Shown here piece after piece: positions 1 to 9,216 of a stretch of 53,062 bases of DNA; position 1 is the first letter of the stretch, and each line of letters begins with the position of its first letter. Source of the stretch: an uncultured Aliivibrio sp. (GTDB taxonomy: Bacteria; Pseudomonadota; Gammaproteobacteria; Enterobacterales; Vibrionaceae). The stretch covers positions 1 to 53,062 of the forward strand of contig NZ_CAMLHO010000027.1 of assembly GCF_946479765.1 (NCBI RefSeq). Reading direction: 5' to 3'. Below the pieces are notes generated by a model. That model was given only the letters and a program-made list of their open reading frames with translations. It was not told where the DNA came from and did no database searches. Both the position numbers and the translations under genes were made by a program.

Positions 1-58
<58 letters not shown>

Positions 59-60
<2 letters not shown>

Positions 61-88
61 ATCTCTTTTTATCTTCCTCAAGAGATTG
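59..88 (+). terminator. Hairpin directly after tRNA-Gly, possible terminator or processing stem
   Basis: A perfect 9-bp stem CAATCTCTT (59-67) / AAGAGATTG (80-88) begins inside the CCA end and has a 12-nt loop. The following sequence (TTCCTGTTT) is only weakly T-rich, so it may serve 3'-end processing rather than termination. From 89 to 308 I see no gene or clear signal; the stretch is AT-rich and ends at the 3' end of the kinase gene. Confidence 0.35.
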
Positions 89-308
89 TTCCTGTTTATA
101 TTCATAAATACTTATTAAAAACAAACTACTTAGTTGTATTTTTCCACATTTGGAAAATGATCTTTAATTAATAGCTTATTTGCCTAACTTACATTTAGTT
201 ATTTTACTAAAAATTTGCTTTTCACTCCAGATAACGACGATTTATCCAGAACGTTATTTGATTATCAGTACATAAAAAATAGGTGCTAAATAGGTAGGTG
301 AGCAATGT

Positions 309-1577
309 CTATTGGGATGCATTAAAGGTAATTTTAGCATTACATCCGCGTTCGGCATTATTTTCAAGGGTAAAGTCCCAGTCATAGCGATGACACAAAT
401 CGCTTACGATCAGTAAGCCAAGTCCATGTCCATCCATATTGGGCTCAGAAGATAACCCTGGACCTTCATCTTTAATTTGCACATCATTCTTAGTCATCTC
501 AATATCAATGTTGCCTTGTTCGGTAACGGCAATGGCATTACGCAGCAAATTACCAATGATCATATTCATTACTGCTTCAGAGGCTTTAACTTTGGGTTCA
601 GAATGAGTGTGTAGATTAATCGTAACCTCTTTTTCATGCGCTTGAGTTGAATTCTGCTTAATAATAGAGGAAAGCTCTTGTTGAGAAAAATCCCTCACAG
701 GAGAGTAATCTTGATTTTTCTCATATTTTACTAAGCTAAGCAGTGCGTCAATGATGGTCGACATTTGATAGGTTGCATGGTTAATTCGATTTAACTGTCG
801 AGTATCAAAGGCATTTTTATCTGTTTTTTGCAGTAACGTGTTAGATCCTTTAATCACGGTTAATGGTGTTCGTAGTTCATGACTTGTATAACGAGCAAAA
901 GCTTGTTCTCTTTTTATTAGATCATTAATTTCATGTCGATAGTGGTTGAGTTGTTGTGATAGTTGGTGAAATTCAGTTGCAGAATGATCTGAAATAATAA
1001 AATCTTGATGAGTATTACGTGTGTTTTGATTTAACTGTATTGATAATTGGTTGATGGGTTCAATTAAGCGTTGAGAAAGCCTTGATAAAACCGAACCAAA
1101 ACTGAAGAGTAAGATAGCCAATAAACTAAATACAAGAGCACTAACAATAACAACCTCTTCTGAGGTTAACTCGAGTTCATCGACTTTTGTTTCGACAACG
1201 ATAGGGTATTTTTTACCATTTAAAAGGTATTCACTTTTCATCACTAATCGACTATTCGGGTATTCCCCTATCTCATTTAAGAAGGTGTCTTTTTCTGAGA
1301 TTTCATTGTTAATAAAGTCGGGAAGTAAAGAAAGATCATTGTATGCGTTACTTAATGTATCCAACGTAATTTTACCATTTTCTCCTGCCATAAAACGATG
1401 GCTCGCCGCATTAAGGTCAATTCTAATGCGTTGAGCGCTTAATCTATCCTCAGAAACATGCAATGCGGCGAAAAAAATAAGATAAGAATATACTGCCACC
1501 ACGGTGGATAGTGATATAAAAAATAGGGCCAATCGGCCGGTTAAACTTTTTGTGTTATTTAAAAATGGAGTCATCAT
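309..1577 (-). CDS. Two-component sensor histidine kinase
   Basis: This is a 422-residue inner-membrane sensor kinase. It has a first membrane segment at about 15-37, a periplasmic sensor region of about 100 residues, and a second membrane segment at about 143-163. The H-box SHELRTP has the phospho-accepting His233, the N-box has N343 and N347, and the G-boxes are DEGPG (370-374) and GHGLG (383-387). The HAMP region is poorly conserved. The start ATG overlaps the stop of the response-regulator gene upstream (ATGA), so the pair is co-transcribed and translationally coupled. The pair points away from the envelope-glycosylation and RND genes beginning at 2407, which suggests these are its targets. 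The signal is unknown. Vibrio CarS/VprB-type kinases that control lipid A modification are a reasonable comparison by context only. Confidence 0.9.
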   Translation of the reverse strand: MMTPFLNNTKSLTGRLALFFISLSTVVAVYSYLIFFAALHVSEDRLSAQRIRIDLNAASHRFMAGENGKITLDTLSNAYNDLSLLPDFINNEISEKDTFLNEIGEYPNSRLVMKSEYLLNGKKYPIVVETKVDELELTSEEVVIVSALVFSLLAILLFSFGSVLSRLSQRLIEPINQLSIQLNQNTRNTHQDFIISDHSATEFHQLSQQLNHYRHEINDLIKREQAFARYTSHELRTPLTVIKGSNTLLQKTDKNAFDTRQLNRINHATYQMSTIIDALLSLVKYEKNQDYSPVRDFSQQELSSIIKQNSTQAHEKEVTINLHTHSEPKVKASEAVMNMIIGNLLRNAIAVTEQGNIDIEMTKNDVQIKDEGPGLSSEPNMDGHGLGLLIVSDLCHRYDWDFTLENNAERGCNAKITFNASQ

Positions 1578-2251
1578 ATCTTTTGCTCCAACCGAAAGCC
1601 GATTTTTGGAACGGTAACCAATAATGGCGAAGCGAAAGGTTTATCAAGTTGAGCTCTTAGTTGATAAATATGACTGCGAAGTACGTCATTATCCGGCTCA
1701 TTCTCTTGCCATAATTTATAAGAAATCTCTTCTCTTGTGACGACATCAGGCGCCTTTATACAAAGCAGTTCTAATATGGAGTATGTTTTAGGGTTAAGTA
1801 ATAGGGTTTTACCTTGGCGAGTGGCTGTGCGTTTTTTTTGATCTATTTCTATATCAGCATAAGTGATGGTTGTTGACGTCACGGTTCCACGATAGCGTCG
1901 AGTCAGCGCATTCATTCGAGCTTCAAGGATATCTAAATCAAATGGTTTAGTTAGATAATCATCAGCACCATGACTGAATCCATTAAGCATGTCTTCTCGG
2001 CTGTCGAGTGCGGTGAGCATTAAAATAGGGGTATTGTTACCTTGTTCTCGCAACTTATTACAGACGGTTAATCCATCCATTCTAGGAAGCATTAAATCGA
2101 GTAAAATCACATCAAATGTATGTTCTAAAGCTAACTTTAAACCAAGCTCTCCATTATCTGCGTAATCTAGATCAACGCCTAAACACTCAAAATAATCAAA
2201 CAGCATGTTTGCGATGTCACGGTTGTCCTCTACAAGTAATACACGTTTCAT
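1574..2251 (-). CDS. OmpR-family response regulator
   Basis: A 225-residue regulator with an N-terminal receiver domain (acidic pocket E8/D9, phospho-acceptor Asp52 in LDLMLP, Lys102 in TKPF) and a C-terminal winged-helix DNA-binding domain (about 125-223, ending in PKIGFRLEQ). It is the first gene of the pair and overlaps the kinase start by 4 bases. The 155-bp gap to the divergent gene at 2407 must hold both promoters. It contains two GTAAATT copies 19 bp apart, which could be a binding site, but the spacing is not the usual 10-11 bp multiple of OmpR-type direct repeats. Likely output: the divergent glycosylation genes and perhaps the pump. Confidence 0.92.
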   Translation of the reverse strand: MKRVLLVEDNRDIANMLFDYFECLGVDLDYADNGELGLKLALEHTFDVILLDLMLPRMDGLTVCNKLREQGNNTPILMLTALDSREDMLNGFSHGADDYLTKPFDLDILEARMNALTRRYRGTVTSTTITYADIEIDQKKRTATRQGKTLLLNPKTYSILELLCIKAPDVVTREEISYKLWQENEPDNDVLRSHIYQLRAQLDKPFASPLLVTVPKIGFRLEQKI

Positions 2252-2406
2252 TGTCAGCCTCTAGTATATGAAGATGTTGATTATCAATAAGTCATGTCGA
2301 AAAAATGTAAATTTAATAAAGCAGGGTAAATTCTAACATTGACAAATTTTTCACATGATAAGAAATACCATACTCAGTATTGAAATACTAATAAAGAGTA
2401 ACGTGT

Positions 2407-3435
2407 ATGACAACTTCTTCGCCTGTTTCAGTGATATCTAACCGGTTACATTGTATTGATGATGCAGTGCCATTGACCCTTTCTGTCATTATCCCTTTTT
2501 ATAACGAAGCCTCTGTCATTACTGAGTGTCATGAACGATTGATTGCGGTACTTAATACCATTAAAGGACATTGTGAGATTATCTATGTTGATGATGGGAG
2601 CATTGATGGAAGCCGTCAATTGGTTGAGCAATTTTCAGAGGATAACGTTAGCTTAAGATACATTGGACTTAGTCGTAATTTTGGTAAGGAAGCAGCGATG
2701 AGTGCAGGATTAGAGTATGCACAAGGAAGCGCGGTTATTTTACTTGATGCGGATTTGCAAGACCCACCAGAGTTAATTCCTAGCATGTTAGATAAATGGC
2801 AGGAAGGCTACGATGTGGTCAATATGCAAAGAATAAAGCGACAAGGAGAAACGTGGGTTAAACGTTTTTCTGCGAAGTGTTTTTATAAAGTATTAAATGC
2901 CCTTAGTGATATAGACGTGCCTAGTAATGTGGGTGATTTCCGATTATTAAGTCGTGAAGTCGTTTTACATATTAATCAAATGCCAGAAAGAAATAGATAC
3001 ATGAAAGGTATTTTTTCATGGCCAGGATTTAATCAAACCACATTACCGTTTGTTCGCGATGCGAGATTCAGCGGTGAAACGAAATGGAATTACGTTAAAT
3101 TATTTGGGTTAGCGGTGGATGGAATAACCTCTTTTTCAATAAAACCATTACGCATAGCGACCATTCTAGGATGTGCAATTGCGTTGTGGGCGTTTATTTA
3201 TGGAATGGTCATTATTATAAAAACCATGATCTTTAGTGAGGTGGTCAGTGGTTACCCGTCAATGATGGTGGTGCAGTTAGCGTTGGGGGGGATTCAGCTC
3301 CTTTGTATGGGCGTCATGGGGGAATACATAGGACGGATCTTCATAGAAGCAAAGCATAGACCATTATATCTAATTCAAACCGTTATTGACCAACCTGCAG
3401 TTCAGGCTGCTCAAATTTATGAGAAATCAGCATGA
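2407..3435 (+). CDS. Family 2 glycosyltransferase, GtrB/ArnC-like (polyprenyl-phosphate sugar synthase)
   Basis: A 342-residue GT-A fold enzyme. It has the nucleotide-sugar site VDDGS (61-65) and the metal-binding DAD motif (114-116, followed by LQDPPE). Two C-terminal membrane segments lie near 247-270 and 284-306. This architecture is that of enzymes loading a sugar from a nucleotide donor onto undecaprenyl phosphate on the cytoplasmic face (GtrB, ArnC, DPM1 relatives). The stop overlaps the start of the GT-C gene (ATGA), and a GtrA flippase follows. The three genes therefore form a complete load-flip-transfer set. The sugar and acceptor cannot be read from sequence: no aminoarabinose synthesis genes (arnA/arnB) are nearby, so an L-Ara4N role is not supported. 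Confidence 0.88.
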   Translation: MTTSSPVSVISNRLHCIDDAVPLTLSVIIPFYNEASVITECHERLIAVLNTIKGHCEIIYVDDGSIDGSRQLVEQFSEDNVSLRYIGLSRNFGKEAAMSAGLEYAQGSAVILLDADLQDPPELIPSMLDKWQEGYDVVNMQRIKRQGETWVKRFSAKCFYKVLNALSDIDVPSNVGDFRLLSREVVLHINQMPERNRYMKGIFSWPGFNQTTLPFVRDARFSGETKWNYVKLFGLAVDGITSFSIKPLRIATILGCAIALWAFIYGMVIIIKTMIFSEVVSGYPSMMVVQLALGGIQLLCMGVMGEYIGRIFIEAKHRPLYLIQTVIDQPAVQAAQIYEKSA

Positions 3436-4847
3436 TCATGAAACGACATCATTTATGGCTATTACTTGGCTTTGCTTTGGTTATCAGACTGGTCTCATTG
3501 GCTGCATATCCTTTAATGGACACAACAGAAGCACGGTATGGGGAGATGGCGCGCCTCATGGTTGAAACGGGTAATTGGTTAACTCCGCAATTTGACTATG
3601 GTATTCCATTTTGGGGGAAGCCTCCGATGTTTACTTGGATGAGTGCTTATGGACTAATCTTATTCGGGTTTAATGAGTTTGCAGTAAGAGCCCCGCATTG
3701 GCTTGCGGGTGTATTAACTTTAGTGCTAATCGGATTTATGGCAAAGCGTGCTGGATTCAACCCATTAATTGCTTCTATTGTACTAGCAACGTGTGGGATT
3801 TTTTCTATTTCAGCAGGGGCCGTAATGACGGATATGGCTCTGACGTTAACGTTCACCGTGGCAATGATGGGGTTTTATTACGCTTGGTTACATCATGAAA
3901 ACAAGCATAAAGGCCGCTTATGGGGTTACCTTGGTTTTGTGGGATTAGGACTTGCGTTATTAGCTAAAGGTCCTGTCGCGATTGTTCTGATGGGTATTGC
4001 TGTGTTCCCTTGGTTGGTTTTACAGCATGGATTGATTGGCGCTTTTCGTGTTTTATGGCAGAGATTCCCTTTAATTACAGGCTCAATGTTAATGCTATTG
4101 ATTGCGCTTCCTTGGTACATCATGGCAGAAATAGCAACGCCTAATTTTTTAAATTATTTCATTATTGGCGAGCATTTTAATCGATTTTTTGTCAGTGGAT
4201 GGGAAGGGGATTTGTATGGTTCGGCGCATGATCAGCCTAAAGGAATGATCTGGGTTTTTTGGTTACAAGCTGCCGCACCTTGGTCTATAGTATTGCCTCT
4301 TTTAGCGTGGTTTAGAAGAGACCGAATTAAAGAAGTGAATCAAGATAATGTAGGGCTAATTTCCTTCTTTGTTTGTTGGTTACTTTCGCCTTTATTCTTA
4401 TTTACAGTGGCAGGTAATATCCTCCCTGCTTATGTTTTACCTGGCATACCAGCATTGGGCATGTTAGTGGCTATTTGTACGACAGAAAAAGACTATAAAT
4501 GGTTTGCGGGTGTATCTATGATTTTACCCGTGGTGCTATTAATTGTTTTATTGGTTCTAAATTTAGGGAAAGCAGATGAAAAAAGTGATCGTATTATTTT
4601 TGAAGCAATAACCCAAGATTTACCAATGTATTACGTAGGTAAACGTCCATTTTCAGGGCAATTTTATAGTCAAGGTAAAGCAAAAAAAATAGAAGATAGA
4701 AGCAATATAACGGCGACATCTGATTTTTATTTGATAGGAAAAAAACAAGACATTGAAGCGTTTGTCGATAAAGAAAATGATCTGTGTGCCTTAATATTAT
4801 CGGCGCCCTCAAAAAGAGAACTTTATCATTGTTCCATTAAATCGTAA
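3432..4847 (+). CDS. ArnT/PMT-like GT-C membrane glycosyltransferase
   Basis: A 471-residue polytopic protein with about a dozen hydrophobic segments. The N-terminal periplasmic loop carries the acidic motif MDTTEARYGEMAR, characteristic of ArnT (GT83) and protein O-mannosyltransferase relatives, where the Asp/Glu act in catalysis. A GKPPMFTW motif follows, as in ArnT. Expected role: transfer of a sugar from undecaprenyl phosphate to a periplasmic acceptor such as lipid A core or another envelope glycan. It overlaps the preceding gene by 4 bases and the following GtrA gene by one base (TAATG), so the three are co-translated. The C-terminal soluble tail (about 400-471) is short and poorly conserved. 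The acceptor is unknown. Confidence 0.86.
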   Translation: MIMKRHHLWLLLGFALVIRLVSLAAYPLMDTTEARYGEMARLMVETGNWLTPQFDYGIPFWGKPPMFTWMSAYGLILFGFNEFAVRAPHWLAGVLTLVLIGFMAKRAGFNPLIASIVLATCGIFSISAGAVMTDMALTLTFTVAMMGFYYAWLHHENKHKGRLWGYLGFVGLGLALLAKGPVAIVLMGIAVFPWLVLQHGLIGAFRVLWQRFPLITGSMLMLLIALPWYIMAEIATPNFLNYFIIGEHFNRFFVSGWEGDLYGSAHDQPKGMIWVFWLQAAAPWSIVLPLLAWFRRDRIKEVNQDNVGLISFFVCWLLSPLFLFTVAGNILPAYVLPGIPALGMLVAICTTEKDYKWFAGVSMILPVVLLIVLLVLNLGKADEKSDRIIFEAITQDLPMYYVGKRPFSGQFYSQGKAKKIEDRSNITATSDFYLIGKKQDIEAFVDKENDLCALILSAPSKRELYHCSIKS

Positions 4848-5236
4848 TGATTAAGTTAATCAAGTTCGCTTGTGTGGGTGGGGTGGGTTTTGTCGTGGAT
4901 AGTACGGTATTTATGCTGTGCTTTCATCTCTTTGATGCTCCTATTGCGGAGTCTAGAGTGATCGCCTTTTTCTTTGCCGCTACGACAACGTGGTTAGGAA
5001 ATCATTGGTTTACGTTTGGCTCTACACATAATACGGCCTTTACTTTACTTAAAGAGTGGAAAAAATCGATGTTATCAGCATGCATTTCAGCGATACCTAA
5101 CTTTATTATTTTTATGTCAGTGGTATCCGTATTAGGGAAAGAAACTGTATTTCTATATAGCGGATTATTATTAGGTGTTATCGGTGGAATGCTTAGTAAC
5201 TATTGGTTTAATTTAAAATGGGTATTCAATAAATAA
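4847..5236 (+). CDS. GtrA-like polyprenyl-phosphate-sugar flippase
   Basis: A 129-residue protein with four predicted membrane helices and the GtrA-family pattern: an N-terminal KFACVGGVGFVVD segment, a WLGNHWFTF motif after helix 2, and a C-terminal NYWFNLKWVF ending. GtrA proteins are believed to flip undecaprenyl-phosphate-linked sugars across the inner membrane. Its position directly after the GtrB-like and GT-C genes, with a TAATG overlap, supports that role here. Confidence 0.87.
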   Translation: MIKLIKFACVGGVGFVVDSTVFMLCFHLFDAPIAESRVIAFFFAATTTWLGNHWFTFGSTHNTAFTLLKEWKKSMLSACISAIPNFIIFMSVVSVLGKETVFLYSGLLLGVIGGMLSNYWFNLKWVFNK

Positions 5237-5272
5237 AACTATATTTCAAATTAAAAATTAACATTCATATAT

Positions 5273-5292
5273 TAACCATATTTTTATGGTTA
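5273..5292. repeat. Perfect inverted repeat between the glycosylation genes and the RND pump
   Basis: TAACCATA (5273-5280) and TATGGTTA (5285-5292) form an 8-bp perfect palindrome with a 4-nt TTTT loop, 26 bp before the membrane-fusion gene. No T-tract follows, so it is a weak terminator candidate. A regulator site or an mRNA hairpin separating the two halves of the cluster is equally possible. Confidence 0.4.
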
Positions 5293-5318
5293 CAAAATAA
5301 AAAATACAGGCTGAATAA

Positions 5319-6083
5319 ATGAAAAAAATACTGTTTTTATCGTTATTTATGATGACATCTTATTCTTTTGCAGACAATTATATTGTAGGTAAACTTGCAC
5401 CAGAAAAAATGGTGACCATACGCAGTGAAGTGAATGGGGTTGTTGATTCTTTCAATGTTGATAATGGGGACAATGTGTCACTAAGATCACCCTTGCTTTC
5501 TATTTCAGAAAAGGATTATTTATTAAATATTAATTTGGCTAAGTATGACTTAGATGCCAAAAAAGCAGAGTTAGAGATGCAAGAAAAGCAGCTGCAACGT
5601 TACCAATCTTTATTTAAAAAGAAAGGTATTTCTGAAGGCGATTTTGAAAATCAATTTCGCCTTACTCAGATTGGCCGAGCGCAATACAACATGAGCAAAA
5701 CACAATATGAGATTGCCAAGCGTGTTTTAAATAAATCGACACCTGATGCTCCATTTGATGGGGTTGTCACGCTTCGTTCTGTTGAGGTTGGTCAATTTAT
5801 TTCTGTTGGTGATCCACTATACGCTATCGCAGACCTATCTAAACTCAAAGTGCGTTTTCATCTTCTTGAAAGTGATTTTGAACAGTTTCAAAAAGGGGAT
5901 AGTGTAAAAATAACGATACCGTCATTAGAAAAAAGCCTTACAGGTATCGTGACATTATTCTCACCATTAATGCAGGAAAATGATCCCGGCTTTTTAGTGG
6001 AAGTCACATTAGATAATACCAGTAATCTTCATCCTGGAATGGAAGCATATGTGTACTTCAATCAGAGTGAGGACGGTTTATGA
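5319..6083 (+). CDS. RND efflux periplasmic adaptor (membrane fusion protein)
   Basis: A 254-residue adaptor with a signal peptide (about 1-18, cleavage after SFA). It has split lipoyl halves (around 35-65 and 140-170), a short alpha-hairpin with coiled-coil character (about 70-125) and a beta-barrel (about 170-250). At 254 residues it is clearly shorter than classical AcrA-type adaptors (about 370-400): the C-terminal membrane-proximal domain is largely missing. Its stop overlaps the start of the RND transporter by 4 bases. It would bridge that transporter to an outer-membrane channel. No TolC-like gene is in this cluster, so a channel encoded elsewhere must be used. Confidence 0.88.
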   Translation: MKKILFLSLFMMTSYSFADNYIVGKLAPEKMVTIRSEVNGVVDSFNVDNGDNVSLRSPLLSISEKDYLLNINLAKYDLDAKKAELEMQEKQLQRYQSLFKKKGISEGDFENQFRLTQIGRAQYNMSKTQYEIAKRVLNKSTPDAPFDGVVTLRSVEVGQFISVGDPLYAIADLSKLKVRFHLLESDFEQFQKGDSVKITIPSLEKSLTGIVTLFSPLMQENDPGFLVEVTLDNTSNLHPGMEAYVYFNQSEDGL

Positions 6084-9082
6084 ACCTGATGCTTTCTTTT
6101 CTTTTTACTCGTAAATTTGCCGCTAAGCTACTGACACTGATGATTATTTGTATCGGTGCATGGACGGCATACAATTTACCACTAGCAGAAAAGCCACGTT
6201 TTGATATGAGGCAAGGCGACATTGTGACTCATTATCCTGGAGCAACGGCATTAGATGTAGAAAGTAATGTCACCAGTAAATTAGAAAAAGAACTCCTATC
6301 TATCTCTGGCATAAAACAATTTACATCAACATCAGAAAATGGTGTGTCAAACATTAGCTTTGAATTAAATAGTGATGTTTCTGTACCGAGTGTCACGTAC
6401 CAAGATATTCGAGATGCGATTACTCGCGTTTCAGATTTACCCGCTGGGGTAACGGAAGCCCCAACCTTGTCGATTAAAAAATCGTACAGTCTTGATTTTA
6501 TGGTCGTTGGTATTTCAGGTGATGTGCCTTATGCCACGCTTAGGGATAAAGCTAAAAATTTAGAATTAGCGTTGAGACGATTGGATGGGATAGGGGAAGT
6601 TCACCCTATTGATTTACGTAATCCTGAATTTATCATTCAGCTTGAGCCGATATCACTAAAACGATATGGCTTAACGATTGATGAGGTAGCCTCGATTATC
6701 GCGGAACGAAATGCGCTGATCAGCGGGGGGCGTTTAGAAGAGCTAAAAGATAACCCAGAATTAATTACCACTGCAGAGCTAAATAATATTAAAGATTTAC
6801 AGGAAATGTTTATCTCTTTTAACCCTAGCTTACAGTTAAAGAATGTAGCGGGTGATATCGTTAACGGATTTGAAAAAGGGTCCTCTTATGGCTCAATTAA
6901 TGGCAAACAAAGCATCCTTTTTGATTTACGTACTAGTGAAAGTGCGGATGTTATCAAAACCTCTCAAGTAGTTAAAGCCTTACTTGAACAAGAAGAAAAG
7001 CGAGTTGGAGATCAGTATACGCTAGCCATTGGTTCGGATCTGTCTGCGGATATAAAAGAAAAAGCGAATATAGTTCAAAATAATGGCTTAATTGGGTTGG
7101 CGTTAGTATTAGCGACATTAGCCTTATTCTTAAACAAACGCATTGCCTTTTGGGTTGCTGTTTCTATTCCTGTTTGTATTTTTGGAACGTTGGCAGCGTT
7201 GCCACTATTTGGTCAAATTTTAGATGTGTTCACATTGTCGGCATTGATTTTGATTATCGGTATTATTGTCGATGATGCGGTGGTTGTGAGTGACAAGATA
7301 GTCTCGTTAGTCGAAGAAGGATATGACGTTGATAGTGCAGTAATTGAAGGCGTTAAGCGTGTTTTTCCTGCGGTATTGGCAAGTATCGTATCGACCATGG
7401 TCGCTTTTATTCCATTGTTATTTTTTCCAGGAAATACAGGAAAAATGATGTTTGTGATCCCACTTACGGTGATCATCGCATTGTGCTTCTCTTTTATTGA
7501 TGCGCTGTTTTTTATTCCAGCTCACTTAAAAGGAGTATTAAAAAAAGGGCACTCTTTAACGAAAAAGAAGAGTAGCCAATTTGTTGCGGTTAATAAATTA
7601 ATCGGAGGAATGATTTCGCGTTATAAGATGGTCTTACCTTGTTCGATAATCATTGCGGTTGCTATCAGTGTGTTGTCATTTAAAAACATCAGTTATTTAT
7701 TTTTCCCAACGGATGGTGCTTATTTAATTGAAGTTAGCGCAGAAGCCAATTCAGAATTATCGCTAGATGAAGTGTGGGAACAAACCCAACAAGTGGAAGC
7801 CATGTTTGAAGCCTCACCAGAGGTGGCGTATTGGTTTGGTGAAGTCGGCTCTCCAAGCAGTATATGGGCAATATCATTGACTCCACCGAATGACAGAACA
7901 CGATCTGCAGAAGATATTGTAGAAGAATGGGAAGGTAACCTCTCTAATATCAAAGGATTAAATCAGGTTGAGTTTGATATTGATGGTGGTGGACCTCCTG
8001 TTGGGCGTCCAGTTGACTTACGAATTGTAGGCGGAACAGACGAAGGGCGTGAGCGATTAGCGGATGAATTAGTGATCTATCTGGCCTCTTTAGAGGGGAC
8101 GAATCGAGTGAAGCGAGACGTGAATGATTTAGCGCCTCAGATTAATGTCGCGCTTCAACATCGTTGGTTACAGTATTATGGGATTAGTGCAACTCAAGTG
8201 GGTGAAACCCTAAAATATGCGATTGAAGGTCAGCGTGTTACCCGTATTTTTAACGGAAGAGAAGAAGTGTATTTTCGAGTGACCCTGGAAGATAATGATA
8301 AATTATTAAAAGATCTTGAAAATATAACACTACGTGCAAAAAATGGCCGTTTGGTGCCATTGAAAGAATTAGTACGTTGGGAGCACAGCGAAATGGCGGC
8401 TAAGTTAACGCACTTCAACGGCGAGCGAGTCATTCGAGTCTCTGCTGGGATTGATTCTGTGATTACCGATCCTATTGCGGTATTTGATCAAGTACAAAGT
8501 GAGTTTACCGGTAAGGATTATCAGGGCGCAAAAATTGTACCTATGGGACAAATATTAGAGACACAACAAGCGCAGACGAGTTTTGCAATCGCAATCGCTA
8601 TTGCCTTGATTGGTATTGCCGTTATTTTATTGTTGTTGTTTGATAATATTGTGGAATCGTTGATTGTACTGTCTGTTATTCCTTTTGGTATTGGTGGTGC
8701 ATTATTTATTTTGTTTATTCATAATCAAGTGCTTAGTTTCTTTTCTATTATCGGAATGATCGCCTTAATTGGTATCATGGTAAACAATAGCGTAGTTTTA
8801 ATTTGGCATTTTAAAGAAACGAAGCAAGAGATTGAAACATTAGGATTAGTTGATTTTGTTATTAAAGGCACATTAAGTCGCGTTAGGGCAATTAGCTTAA
8901 CAACGATTACAACTGTTGCAGGTCTTATTCCACTGGCTTATGGGTTGGGGGGGTATGATAATTACATGTCACCAATGGCGCTTGTGGTTGGTTGGGGTTG
9001 TGTTATCTCCCTTATTGTGACTTTAACCATTGTGCCGTCAATTTACCTTCTGACAATGAAAATAATGCATCGTCGATATTAA
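6080..9082 (+). CDS. RND-family inner-membrane efflux transporter
   Basis: A 1000-residue proton-driven pump with the two-fold RND layout: a first membrane helix, a large periplasmic porter loop, helices 2-6, a second loop and helices 8-12. Helix 4 carries the proton-relay aspartates in GIIVDDAVVVSDK. The end lies just before a strong terminator at 9128-9164. It resembles AcrB/HAE-type multidrug pumps with short adaptors rather than the metal-specific CusA at the other end of the window. The substrate is unknown. Context suggests export of an envelope-active compound (cationic peptide, bile-like or lipid-like agent) under the neighbouring two-component system. Confidence 0.92.
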   Translation: MNLMLSFLFTRKFAAKLLTLMIICIGAWTAYNLPLAEKPRFDMRQGDIVTHYPGATALDVESNVTSKLEKELLSISGIKQFTSTSENGVSNISFELNSDVSVPSVTYQDIRDAITRVSDLPAGVTEAPTLSIKKSYSLDFMVVGISGDVPYATLRDKAKNLELALRRLDGIGEVHPIDLRNPEFIIQLEPISLKRYGLTIDEVASIIAERNALISGGRLEELKDNPELITTAELNNIKDLQEMFISFNPSLQLKNVAGDIVNGFEKGSSYGSINGKQSILFDLRTSESADVIKTSQVVKALLEQEEKRVGDQYTLAIGSDLSADIKEKANIVQNNGLIGLALVLATLALFLNKRIAFWVAVSIPVCIFGTLAALPLFGQILDVFTLSALILIIGIIVDDAVVVSDKIVSLVEEGYDVDSAVIEGVKRVFPAVLASIVSTMVAFIPLLFFPGNTGKMMFVIPLTVIIALCFSFIDALFFIPAHLKGVLKKGHSLTKKKSSQFVAVNKLIGGMISRYKMVLPCSIIIAVAISVLSFKNISYLFFPTDGAYLIEVSAEANSELSLDEVWEQTQQVEAMFEASPEVAYWFGEVGSPSSIWAISLTPPNDRTRSAEDIVEEWEGNLSNIKGLNQVEFDIDGGGPPVGRPVDLRIVGGTDEGRERLADELVIYLASLEGTNRVKRDVNDLAPQINVALQHRWLQYYGISATQVGETLKYAIEGQRVTRIFNGREEVYFRVTLEDNDKLLKDLENITLRAKNGRLVPLKELVRWEHSEMAAKLTHFNGERVIRVSAGIDSVITDPIAVFDQVQSEFTGKDYQGAKIVPMGQILETQQAQTSFAIAIAIALIGIAVILLLLFDNIVESLIVLSVIPFGIGGALFILFIHNQVLSFFSIIGMIALIGIMVNNSVVLIWHFKETKQEIETLGLVDFVIKGTLSRVRAISLTTITTVAGLIPLAYGLGGYDNYMSPMALVVGWGCVISLIVTLTIVPSIYLLTMKIMHRRY

Positions 9083-9127
9083 TAAATGTGGTTTGATATT
9101 CTTTATTTCATAGTAAATTAATCCCAT

Positions 9128-9164
9128 AAAAAAAGCCCCCAGCGTCGAAAACTGGGGGCTTTTT
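9128..9164. terminator. Strong bidirectional intrinsic terminator
   Basis: The arms AAAAAGCCCCCAG (9130-9142) and CTGGGGGCTTTTT (9152-9164) form a 13-bp stem with a GC-rich core and A/T tracts on both sides. It therefore works for the RND operon on the plus strand and for the chitinase gene converging on the minus strand. Confidence 0.93.
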
Positions 9165-9216
9165 ATTTTAGTTAATGTAACTTAACTGATTTTTCTCTAG
9201 AGCCATTTGCCACGTA

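Noticed and set aside
2407..5236. Glycosylation genes considered as an L-Ara4N (arn) operon
   Set aside because: The synthase and GT-C resemble ArnC and ArnT, but arnA, arnB, arnD and the ArnE/F flippase are absent, and a GtrA-type flippase is present instead.
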